Shown: piece after piece, positions 25,262 through 32,229 of the stretch
How the letters are laid out: each line of letters opens with the position of its first letter
Position numbering within the stretch: the first letter of the stretch is position 1
NCBI RefSeq assembly: GCF_001865675.1
Contig: NZ_CP011319.1
Location: 3,472,001 to 3,536,000 of the forward strand
DNA: 64,000 nt
Direction of reading: 5' to 3'
Source: Janthinobacterium sp. 1_2014MBL_MicDiv
GTDB lineage: Bacteria > Pseudomonadota > Gammaproteobacteria > Burkholderiales > Burkholderiaceae_D
Notes under the pieces: generated by a model
Database searches by the model: none
Told to the model about the DNA's origin: nothing
The model's input: the letters and a program-made list of their open reading frames with translations, nothing else
Program-made: the position numbers and the translations under genes

Positions 25262-25480
25262 ATGCAAGAATTTTTCAACGGCATGGCCGACATCCTGGAA
25301 ATCGACGCCGACAAGGTCGTGCCCGAGCTGAAACTGGGCGACTACGCCTGGGATTCGCTGGCCATCATTTCCACCATCGCCCTCGTCGACGACCTGTTCG
25401 ACCAGATGCTCGAAGGCCAGGCTCTGGCCAAGTGCGAGACCATGGCCGACGTGCTGGCATTGATCGCCGTCAAGGTCTGA
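25262..25480 (+). CDS. Dedicated acyl carrier protein
   Basis: A 72-residue acidic helical protein with the phosphopantetheine-attachment Ser32 in YAWDSLAIIS. The DSL core is kept but the preceding Gly-Ala of housekeeping AcpP is replaced by Ala-Trp, suggesting a specialised ACP. It sits 45 bases after KAS III-1 and 2 bases before KAS III-2. The position implies that the acyl chain built by this cassette is carried on this protein. Confidence 0.9.
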   Translation: MQEFFNGMADILEIDADKVVPELKLGDYAWDSLAIISTIALVDDLFDQMLEGQALAKCETMADVLALIAVKV

Positions 25481-25482
25481 CC

Positions 25483-26538
25483 ATGTCCAGCCAGCGCCTG
25501 GAATCGGGACTGCCCTTCAGCAGTGCGCACCTGGCCATGCGCGGCGTCGTCTGCGCGCTGCCGCGCACGCAAATCCACAATGCGGACCTGGCCGCGCGCT
25601 TCGGCGCCGAGGCGGTCGCCGATGTGAGCAAGATGATCGGCGTGCAATCGCGCCGCCGCGCCGCCGACGGACAGACGACGGCCGACCTGTGCCAGGCGGC
25701 CGCGCAAACCCTGCTCGACGACCTGGGCTGGGAGCGCGATAGCATCGACGCCCTGATCTTCATCTCGCAAACCCCCGATTACGTGCTGCCGGCCACGGCC
25801 TGCGCCCTGCATGGCCGGCTGGGCCTGCACAAGGCCTGCGCCGCCTTCGACATCAACCTGGGCTGCTCAGCCTACGCGTATGGACTGTGGCTGGCGGCCA
25901 AGATGCTCGATGGACAAGCCATGTGCCGCATCCTGCTGCTGGTGGGCGACACCATCAGCAAGACCGTCGACGAGACGGACCGCGCCACCGCCCTGCTGTT
26001 CGGCGACGCCGGCACGGCCACGGCGCTGGAATTCGATGCCGCCGCGGCGCCCGCCCACTTCATCGTCGGCAGCGACGGCGGCGGCGAACGCCACCTGATG
26101 ATGGCCGCCAGCGCCTGCCGCCCGTATGCCGGCGACGATGCGCGCCTGGCGCAGCGCGATCCCGCCAAGCTGTACATGGATGGCGGCGAAATCTTCAATT
26201 TCACGCTGAAGAGCATTCCGCCGCTGGTGGCGGACCTGCTGCGCCTGGCCGGCCGCACGAGCGACCAGGTCGATGCCTTCCTGTTCCACCAGGCCAATAC
26301 CTTCATGCTCAAGCACATCATCAAGAAAGCCAAGCTGCCGCCCGAGCGCGCACCGATCAATATGGACCGCTACGGCAATACGTCGAGCGCCTCGATTCCC
26401 CTGCTGATCGCCGACAGCCTGGGCGCCGCCGCGCAGGGCCAGACCATCGCCATGTTCGGCTTTGGCGTCGGCTATTCCTGGTCGGCAGCCGTGCTGGGCC
26501 TGCAATCGCTGACCGTCAACCGCCTTATCGAAGTCTGA
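25483..26538 (+). CDS. KAS III homologue 2
   Basis: A 351-residue second FabH-like protein, clearly paralogous to the gene at 24200. The triad is Cys128 (DINLGCSAYAYGL), His269 (LFHQANTFMLKH) and Asn299 (RYGNTSSASIPLL), so it should be catalytically competent. ALLFGDAGTATALEF and GFGVGYSWSAA match KAS III. The start is placed at the ATG at 25483, 2 bases after the ACP stop; an in-frame extension into the ACP gene has no homology. Two intact KAS III genes around one ACP suggest distinct acyl-CoA primers, or one condensing enzyme and one acyltransferase. Confidence 0.91.
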   Translation: MSSQRLESGLPFSSAHLAMRGVVCALPRTQIHNADLAARFGAEAVADVSKMIGVQSRRRAADGQTTADLCQAAAQTLLDDLGWERDSIDALIFISQTPDYVLPATACALHGRLGLHKACAAFDINLGCSAYAYGLWLAAKMLDGQAMCRILLLVGDTISKTVDETDRATALLFGDAGTATALEFDAAAAPAHFIVGSDGGGERHLMMAASACRPYAGDDARLAQRDPAKLYMDGGEIFNFTLKSIPPLVADLLRLAGRTSDQVDAFLFHQANTFMLKHIIKKAKLPPERAPINMDRYGNTSSASIPLLIADSLGAAAQGQTIAMFGFGVGYSWSAAVLGLQSLTVNRLIEV

Positions 26539-26541
26539 ACC

Positions 26542-27300
26542 ATGATCTTTCAACCCGACATGCTGGCTGGCCAGCGCATCCTCGTCACCGGCGCCTCATC
26601 CGGCATCGGCCGCGAAACGGCCCAGCTGCTGGCGCGCTGCGGCGCGCAATTGCTGATCAGCGGACGCGACCCCGAACGCCTTGAGCAGACCCTGCAGTCG
26701 TTGCAAGGCGACGGCCACCGCGCCGCAGTCCTCGAACTCGATGGCGGCGACCACATCGTCGACTTCCTCAAGCAAGCCACGCAGGACGCGCCCCTGTCCG
26801 GCATCTTCCATGCGGCCGGCGTGGAACTCTTGCGCCCGGTCAAACTGTCCAAGGCCCAGCAGTTTGACGAGGTGTTCGCCTCCAGCGTGAAATCGGCGCT
26901 GGCGCTGGCGCGCGGCGCGGCCCTGCGTGGCGTGCTCAACGATGGCGCCGCCCTGCTCTTCATGTCGTCCGTGGCGGCCCAGAGCGGCCAGTCCGGCATG
27001 AGCGTGTATTCGGCGGCCAAGGCAGCCATCGATGGCCTGGTGCGCGCGCTGGCCGTGGAACTGGCGCCGCGCGGCATGCGCGTCAACAGCATCGCCGCCG
27101 GCGCCGTCGAGACGGAAATGCATGCGCGCCTGAGCCGCGGCTTGCCGGACGAGGCCATGCAGGCCTACGCGCAGCGCCATCCGCTCGGCTTCGGCCGCAG
27201 CAGCGATATCGCGCAGACGGCGGCCTTTTTGCTGTCGCCGGCCGCGCGCTGGGTCAGCGGCGCCACCTGGGCCGTCGACGGCGGCTACCTGGCCCGCTAG
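26542..27300 (+). CDS. SDR, probable 3-oxoacyl-ACP reductase of the cassette
   Basis: A 252-residue classical SDR. The nucleotide site is TGASSGIG (16-23), followed by GRDPERLEQT. The active site is Ser142/Ser143, Tyr156 and Lys160 (YSAAK), and the end reads AARWVSGATWAVDGGYLAR as in FabG. Reducing a 3-oxoacyl-ACP made by the adjacent KAS III enzymes would yield a 3-hydroxyacyl group such as 3-hydroxybutyryl. A nucleotide-sugar reductase is the alternative. It starts 3 bases after the previous stop. Confidence 0.9.
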   Translation: MIFQPDMLAGQRILVTGASSGIGRETAQLLARCGAQLLISGRDPERLEQTLQSLQGDGHRAAVLELDGGDHIVDFLKQATQDAPLSGIFHAAGVELLRPVKLSKAQQFDEVFASSVKSALALARGAALRGVLNDGAALLFMSSVAAQSGQSGMSVYSAAKAAIDGLVRALAVELAPRGMRVNSIAAGAVETEMHARLSRGLPDEAMQAYAQRHPLGFGRSSDIAQTAAFLLSPAARWVSGATWAVDGGYLAR

Positions 27301-27308
27301 GAGAACCC

Positions 27309-27941
27309 ATGCAAACCATCCTCATCGTCGGCGCCGGCCGCTTCGCGCGAGAAATGCTGTGCTGGCTGGAAGACAGCCTCGATCCCGCCACGGCCCGCAT
27401 CGGCGGCCTGCTCGACGACACCCTGGCGCCCGCAGCGCAGCTCGATGCCGACTACCCGTATCCGGTGCTGGGCAGTATCGTCGACTACCAGCCGGCGCCC
27501 GGCGAGACGCTGCTGCTGGCCATCGGCGCGCCGAAGGCCAAGCTGGACATCGCGCTGGCGCTGGCGGCGCGCGGCGCGCGCTTCCATACGCTGATCCATC
27601 CGAGCGCCATCATCGCGCGCACGGCGCGCATCGGCCAGGGCGCCGTCATCTGCCCGTTCGCCCTCGTTTCGGCGGGCAGCGAACTGGGCGACTACGTCAC
27701 CATCAACAGCTACGCCAGCGTCGGCCATGACGCCGTGCTGGAACAGGGCTGCACGCTCAGTTCCCACGTCGACATCACGGGCGGCGTGCGCCTGGGCCAG
27801 GCCGTCATGGTCGGCTCGGGCGCGTCGATCCTGCCACGCGTGGCCGTCGGCGCCGGCGCCACGGTCGGCGCCGGCGCCGTCGTCATGCGCCGCGTGGCCG
27901 AAGGCGCCACCGTGTACGCTCCACCCGCAAAGACTTTATGA
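27309..27941 (+). CDS. PglD/NeuD-like left-handed beta-helix N-acyltransferase
   Basis: A 210-residue sugar acyltransferase. A Rossmann-like PglD N-terminal domain (ILIVGAGRFAREML, about 4-17, binding the nucleotide sugar) is followed by hexapeptide repeats of a left-handed beta helix (about 98-195). The catalytic base is His140 in SYASVGHDAVLE. PglD and VioB acetylate the amine of UDP- or dTDP-amino-deoxy sugars. Here the donor could be acyl-ACP from the neighbouring module instead of acetyl-CoA; this is inferred from context only. GGAG lies upstream, and its stop overlaps the next ATG. Confidence 0.9.
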   Translation: MQTILIVGAGRFAREMLCWLEDSLDPATARIGGLLDDTLAPAAQLDADYPYPVLGSIVDYQPAPGETLLLAIGAPKAKLDIALALAARGARFHTLIHPSAIIARTARIGQGAVICPFALVSAGSELGDYVTINSYASVGHDAVLEQGCTLSSHVDITGGVRLGQAVMVGSGASILPRVAVGAGATVGAGAVVMRRVAEGATVYAPPAKTL

Positions 27942-28957
27942 CTTCCACTTCCCAGGCGCGGCAGCTGCGCGACCACTTCTGGCACCTGCTGTGCCACCGC
28001 AGCGAATTGCCCGACAGCGGCGACTACCTGAAGCTCGACTGGCTGGGCGAGGAAGTGGTCGTGTATAACGACCAGGGCGAGCTGATCGCCTTCGACAACC
28101 TGTGTCCGCACCGCGGCACGCGCTTTTTCACGGAAAAACGCGGCAATGCGCCGCTGGCCTGCCCCTACCACGGCTGGGCCTACCGGGCCGGCGCCATGCA
28201 TATTCCCTGCCGCGAGCGCTATGCGCCGGCCGAACTCGAGCACGCCCGGCTGCAGGTGCTGCAGCTGGACTGGTGCGCCGACTTCCTGTTTGCCGCGCCG
28301 CAGCCGCGCATGTCGCTCGCGGCGCAGCTGGGCGACACGCAGGCCACCCTGGAAAATATCTCCTTCAACATCGCCGGCCTGGGCGACTTCAACGCCTATG
28401 ACTATGAGTGCGACTGGCGCATCGCGCTGGAAAACGCGCTCGAGCCGCTGCACGTGCCCTTCGTGCACCCGGAATCGCTGGCACAGTTGCAACTGGACGA
28501 TGGCGACAACCGGTTCACGGACTGGACCTCGACATGGGAAGCGGGCCTGGGCAACGCCGGCATGGCGAGGAAACTGCGCTCCATCAAGCGCCTGTTCCAG
28601 CTCGACAGCCAGTTCGAGGGCTACCAGAGCCTGTACCTGTTCCCGTTCACCATGCTGTCGTCGACGTTTTCGTACTCCTATTCGCTGCAGCATTTCTTCC
28701 CCTCGGCCCAGCCGCAGCGCACGCATTTCTCGAGCCGCCTGCTGAAGGCCGTCACCAGCCCCGCCGCTGCCGCCTCGCTGCAGGGCTTTTTCGACTCGAG
28801 CGCGCAGATGAACCGCCAGGTATTCGAGGAAGACCACGCCATCTGCCGGCGCATCGCCGTGCAGGCGGCCGACAGCGCGCGCTTCAAGATCCTGTCCAGC
28901 GACGAGGCCAAGATCGCGCATTTCCGTGCCTGCCTCGCGGCGGCGGGGCAGCCGTGA
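27938..28957 (+). CDS. Rieske-type ring-hydroxylating-like oxygenase, alpha subunit
   Basis: A 339-residue oxygenase. The Rieske 2Fe-2S ligands are Cys56 and His58 (LCPHRG) and Cys75 and His78 (CPYHGW). The mononuclear iron site is in ENALEPLHVPFVHPES, with His172 and His177. Such enzymes hydroxylate aromatics, but CMP-Neu5Ac hydroxylase is a Rieske enzyme that hydroxylates an N-acyl group of a nucleotide sugar. As the last gene of a glycan cassette (ATGA overlap with the acyltransferase), hydroxylation of the N-acyl chain is an attractive guess. No ferredoxin or reductase is encoded here. Confidence 0.88.
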   Translation: MTSTSQARQLRDHFWHLLCHRSELPDSGDYLKLDWLGEEVVVYNDQGELIAFDNLCPHRGTRFFTEKRGNAPLACPYHGWAYRAGAMHIPCRERYAPAELEHARLQVLQLDWCADFLFAAPQPRMSLAAQLGDTQATLENISFNIAGLGDFNAYDYECDWRIALENALEPLHVPFVHPESLAQLQLDDGDNRFTDWTSTWEAGLGNAGMARKLRSIKRLFQLDSQFEGYQSLYLFPFTMLSSTFSYSYSLQHFFPSAQPQRTHFSSRLLKAVTSPAAAASLQGFFDSSAQMNRQVFEEDHAICRRIAVQAADSARFKILSSDEAKIAHFRACLAAAGQP

Positions 28958-29031
28958 CGGGGCTGGCGGCCCGTCCGCGAGCCGATGTGAAACTTTTTTA
29001 AAAGAATTTAAAAAAATTTCCACAAAGCATT

Positions 29032-29058
29032 TAATAAGCTTATGCGGATGGTCGTCTT
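29032..29058 (+). promoter_or_regulatory. Late flagellar (lateral sigma-28-type) promoter of lafA1
   Basis: TAATAAGC, 11 bases, then GTCGTCTT; the ATG of lafA1 is 63 bases further on. The same two-box pattern with exactly 11 bases between is found before lafA2, flgK and, with a weaker -35, fliD. Confidence 0.65.
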
Positions 29059-29121
29059 GTACTTGGGAGAGCACAAAGAACCGTTGCTCCGGACTGAACC
29101 CACCAAACCAGGAGTTACACC

Positions 29122-29973
29122 ATGCTGAGCCTTCACACTAACAACGCTGCACTGTCCGCACAAAATTCGATCACCCGTACCCAAAGCCAACTGTCGACCT
29201 CGATGACGCGCCTGAGCACCGGCTTCCGCATCAACTCGGCAATGGATGACGCAGCAGGCCTGCAAATCGCAACCCGCCTGAAAGCACAAACCAGCGGCAT
29301 GACCGTTGCAATGTCGAACACCCAAAACAGCACCTCGATGCTGCAAACGGCCGAAGGCGCGTTTGACGAAGTCACCAACATGCTGATCCGCATGAAGGAT
29401 CTGGCAACCCAGGCAGCCGATGCTTCGTCGGGCGCCAAAGACAAAACCGCAATGCAATCGGAATACGATGCACTGGGCCTGGAACTGTCGAACGTGATGA
29501 AAAACACCACCTTCGGCGGCAACAAGCTGCTGGTAGGCGGCACCCTGGCATCGTCGATGACGTTCCAGATCGGCGCGAGCTCGACCGAAACGATGGCATT
29601 TGACGTTTCCGCCAAAATGACCAGCCTGACGGCATCGCTGACGTCGGCTACCGCCAACTACGCTGCAGCTTCGACCGGTACCGAACTGACCAGCACCGCC
29701 AACGCCACCATCGCTCTGCTGGAAACGGCAATCGGCGACGTCGGCACCGTTCGCTCGGCACTGGGTGCTGCTGCCAACCGTCTGGACCACGTCAACACCA
29801 ACTTGTCCAACATCGCCACCAACACCAAAGCCGCTACCGGCCGCATCATGGACGTCGACTTCGCTACCGAAAGCTCGAACATGACGTCGTCGCAAATGCT
29901 GCTGCAAGCTGGCACCGCAATGTTGAAACAAAGCAACAGCATGTCCTCGATGGTCATGTCCCTGCTGCAATAA
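29122..29973 (+). CDS. lafA: Lateral flagellin, major copy (LafA1)
   Basis: A 283-residue short flagellin with only the D0/D1 rod domains and a small variable middle. The N-terminal block is MLSLHTNNAALSAQNSITRT ... RLSTGFRINSAMDDAAGLQIA and the C-terminal block is QMLLQAGTAMLKQSNSM. Residues 164-197, where outer domains sit in longer flagellins, hold 14 Ser/Thr in 34 positions, good O-glycosylation targets for the GT41 enzyme upstream. AGGAG lies 7 bases before the ATG. Codons are biased (many GCA, CAA, AAA) unlike its GC-rich neighbours, as for a very highly expressed gene. Confidence 0.95.
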   Translation: MLSLHTNNAALSAQNSITRTQSQLSTSMTRLSTGFRINSAMDDAAGLQIATRLKAQTSGMTVAMSNTQNSTSMLQTAEGAFDEVTNMLIRMKDLATQAADASSGAKDKTAMQSEYDALGLELSNVMKNTTFGGNKLLVGGTLASSMTFQIGASSTETMAFDVSAKMTSLTASLTSATANYAAASTGTELTSTANATIALLETAIGDVGTVRSALGAAANRLDHVNTNLSNIATNTKAATGRIMDVDFATESSNMTSSQMLLQAGTAMLKQSNSMSSMVMSLLQ

Positions 29974-30010
29974 TATGTCCCTGCCTGGCCGTTCGCGGCC
30001 AGTCGCTGAA

Positions 30011-30036
30011 AACCAGGCCGCGGCCTGGTTTTTTTT
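30011..30036 (+). terminator. Rho-independent terminator of lafA1
   Basis: AACCAGGCC and GGCCTGGTT form a 9-base stem around a 2-base centre, followed by six further T. It separates the two flagellin genes, which therefore have separate promoters. Confidence 0.92.
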
Positions 30037-30091
30037 CGTCCCGCCCCCGCCCCGCCTTTGCATGCAAAGGAAACTATTTCCTGGCAATCTT

Positions 30092-30118
30092 TAACGATGT
30101 GGCCCGCGCGGTCGCCTG
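30092..30118 (+). promoter_or_regulatory. Late flagellar promoter of lafA2
   Basis: TAACGATG, 11 bases, then GTCGCCTG, 48 bases before the GTG start. The layout is the same as at lafA1 and flgK. Confidence 0.6.
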
Positions 30119-30166
30119 TCTGATAGGTAAGCCCATCCAACAGCCGTCATCCACAGGAATTGCCGA

Positions 30167-31021
30167 GTGCTGAGCCTCCATACGAATATCGCCGCACTAG
30201 CAGCACAAAATGCCGCCGCACGCGCGCAATCGCGGCTGTCGACGTCGATGACGCGCCTCTCCACCGGCTTTCGCATCAATTCGGCCATGGATGACGCGGC
30301 CGGCCTGCAAATCGCCACGCGGCTGCGGGCGCAGGCGAGCGGCATGGCCGTCGCCATGCGCAACACGCAAAACAGCACCTCGATGCTGCAGACGGCCGAA
30401 GGCGCGTTCGACGAAGTGACCACCATGCTGATCCGCATGAAGGACTTGGCGACCCAGGCCGCCGATGCTTCCTCGGGCGCCAAGGACAAGGTCGCCATGC
30501 AGGCCGAATACGACGCCCTGGGCCTGGAACTGGCCAACGTGATGAAAAACACTAGTTTCGGCGGCAACAAGCTGCTGGCCGGCGGCACGCTGGCATCGTC
30601 CATGACGTTCCAGATCGGCGCCAGTGCGAGCGAAACGATGACGTTCGACGTCTCGGGCAAGATGGCCGGCGTGCTCGCCTCGCTCGGCGCGGCCAGCGCC
30701 AACTTCGGCGCCCCCGCCACCGGCACGGAACTGACGGGCAGCGCGAATGCCACCATCGCCCTGCTGGAAACGGCCATCGACGACGTCGGCGGCGTGCGTT
30801 CGGCCCTGGGCGCGGCCGGCAACCGCCTCGACCACGTGCATAACAATCTGTCGAACATGGTCACCAACACCAAGGCGGCCATCGGCCGTATCATGGATGT
30901 CGACTATGCGGCGGAAAGCGCGAACATGACGTCGGCGCAGATGCTGCTGCAGGCCAGCACGGCCATGCTCAAGCAAAGCCAGAGCATGCAGAAATTGATA
31001 CTCTCCCTGTTGCAGCCATGA
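30167..31021 (+). CDS. Lateral flagellin, second copy (LafA2)
   Basis: A 284-residue paralogue of LafA1, nearly colinear. The first and last thirds are almost identical and the middle differs. The region matching LafA1 164-197 has only 7 Ser/Thr and reads MAGVLASLGAASANFGAPAT. It starts with GTG and uses GC-rich codons like the genome average, so it is probably made at lower level than LafA1. AGGAA lies about 8 bases upstream of the GTG. A role as a minor or position-specific filament subunit is inferred. Confidence 0.94.
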   Translation: MLSLHTNIAALAAQNAAARAQSRLSTSMTRLSTGFRINSAMDDAAGLQIATRLRAQASGMAVAMRNTQNSTSMLQTAEGAFDEVTTMLIRMKDLATQAADASSGAKDKVAMQAEYDALGLELANVMKNTSFGGNKLLAGGTLASSMTFQIGASASETMTFDVSGKMAGVLASLGAASANFGAPATGTELTGSANATIALLETAIDDVGGVRSALGAAGNRLDHVHNNLSNMVTNTKAAIGRIMDVDYAAESANMTSAQMLLQASTAMLKQSQSMQKLILSLLQP

Positions 31022-31030
31022 TGGCTGACG

Positions 31031-31053
31031 CGGCCCGCGCGGCCGGCCTTTTT
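31031..31053 (+). terminator. Possible terminator of lafA2
   Basis: CGGCC-CGCGC-GGCCG followed by GCC and five T lies 10 bases after the stop. The stem is short, so termination may be partial, letting the next gene be co-transcribed. Confidence 0.4.
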
Positions 31054-31079
31054 ATGGAACCCGACCTGGAAGCAGTGGC

Positions 31080-32183
31080 ATGGCGATAGACCGCATTTCA
31101 TCAGGCAACCCTGTCCCCCTGATTACCCAGCGCTTCGACGTCAGTCCCGCCACGCCGATGGTGCCGGGCGTGGTCCAGCCGCTGGTGCCCGTCGGCCCCT
31201 ACATGGCGCCGGCGCCCGATGCCGGCACCCTGCCCGCCCAGCTGCAGCAAAAGGCCCAGGACAGCCTGGCGTCCCTGATCAAGCCGAATGCCGATGGCGC
31301 CGGCGCCACGCCGCGCGACAGCAGCGCCATGCAGGTCAACCAGCTGTTCTTTACGCGCCAGCTCGTGTGGCAGCCGCCCGATGCGGCGCAGCTGGCCGCT
31401 TCCTGGCGCGTGATGGTCAAGACGTATGGCGAGCAATACGCGGCCCTGCAGGAACAGGCGCGCGGCCAGCATGTGCCGGGCAACCTGTTCATGGCCGAAC
31501 AGCAGCCGGCCCTGCTGCGCGAAGGACCGCGTCCGCCCCTGAGCATCGACAGCGAAGCGTGGCGCTTTGCCGTCTACGGCTGGGGCGGGCAACGCTTGCT
31601 GCTGCGCGTGCTGGCCAGCGACGACGATGAAGACGCGGCACCGCCACGGCGCGGCGGCAAGGTGGCCCTGCGCGTGGAACTGATCATCCTCGGCATCGGC
31701 CGGGTCGTGATCCAGATGGAGCCGGCCGGCGACGGCGTGCTGCTGGAACTGGCCGCCGATGAAGAGGCCGCCCTGCGCCATCTGCGCCTGGCCCTGCCCG
31801 ACATCGCCGACGCCGTGCGGCGCGCCGGCCTGCGCGTGCTGCGCTGCCGCCTGAACCGTCAATTGCATGCGCAGCGCGTGCATGGCAACTATCCGATGCA
31901 GGCGGCGGCCGCCTCGCTGTCGCTGCCCCTGTTCCGCGCCATGGCCGAAGTGGCGCTGCTGCTGACACGGCCGGAAACGGAAGCGGCGGCCGAACCCGAC
32001 GCCGCCGCGCCGGCCGCCCACGCGGAAGCGGAGGAAGAAGTCTTTGTTTCGAAGGAAGTGGCGGCGCCGCTCGATTACGATTACGGCGACGAAGAAGAGG
32101 ACGCGGCGCCAGGCGGCACCGTGCTGCTGCTGGCGGACGGCCAGGAGCACGAGCTGCTGCCGCCGATCGACGAGCAGGATTGA
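31080..32183 (+). CDS. FliK-C-like flagellar accessory protein of unknown function
   Basis: A 367-residue protein next to the flagellins. The N-terminal 110 residues are Pro/Ala-rich. Residues about 195-262 (VALRVELIILGIGRVVIQME ... LRLALPDIADAVRRAGLRVL) have the strand-strand-helix layout of the FliK C-terminal domain, where LxPPELGRVxVxL is replaced by LIILGIGRVVIQM. The C-terminus is very acidic. FliK measures hook length and switches export specificity; a separate true fliK is at 46930, so this is a second, divergent copy or an export chaperone-like protein. The family link is by pattern only. Confidence 0.6.
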   Translation: MAIDRISSGNPVPLITQRFDVSPATPMVPGVVQPLVPVGPYMAPAPDAGTLPAQLQQKAQDSLASLIKPNADGAGATPRDSSAMQVNQLFFTRQLVWQPPDAAQLAASWRVMVKTYGEQYAALQEQARGQHVPGNLFMAEQQPALLREGPRPPLSIDSEAWRFAVYGWGGQRLLLRVLASDDDEDAAPPRRGGKVALRVELIILGIGRVVIQMEPAGDGVLLELAADEEAALRHLRLALPDIADAVRRAGLRVLRCRLNRQLHAQRVHGNYPMQAAAASLSLPLFRAMAEVALLLTRPETEAAAEPDAAAPAAHAEAEEEVFVSKEVAAPLDYDYGDEEEDAAPGGTVLLLADGQEHELLPPIDEQD

Positions 32184-32195
32184 GGCAATACCCAT

Positions 32196-32227
32196 AAAAA
32201 AACGGCGCCCGTAGCGCCGTTTTTTTT
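32196..32227. terminator. Bidirectional terminator between FliK-like gene and flhA
   Basis: AACGGCGC (32201-32208) and GCGCCGTT (32214-32221) form an 8-base stem with a 5-base loop. It is flanked by A-runs on the left and T-runs on the right, giving good terminators for both converging transcripts. Confidence 0.92.
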
Positions 32228-32229
32228 GC

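Noticed and set aside
28958..28985. GG-N10-GC (sigma-54-like) and GCCGAT (enteric sigma-28-like) matches before lafA1
   Set aside because: Both sit in GC-rich DNA at the end of the Rieske gene and lack the rest of their consensus; the TAATAAGC-N11-GTCGTCTT site is closer and is shared with other late genes.
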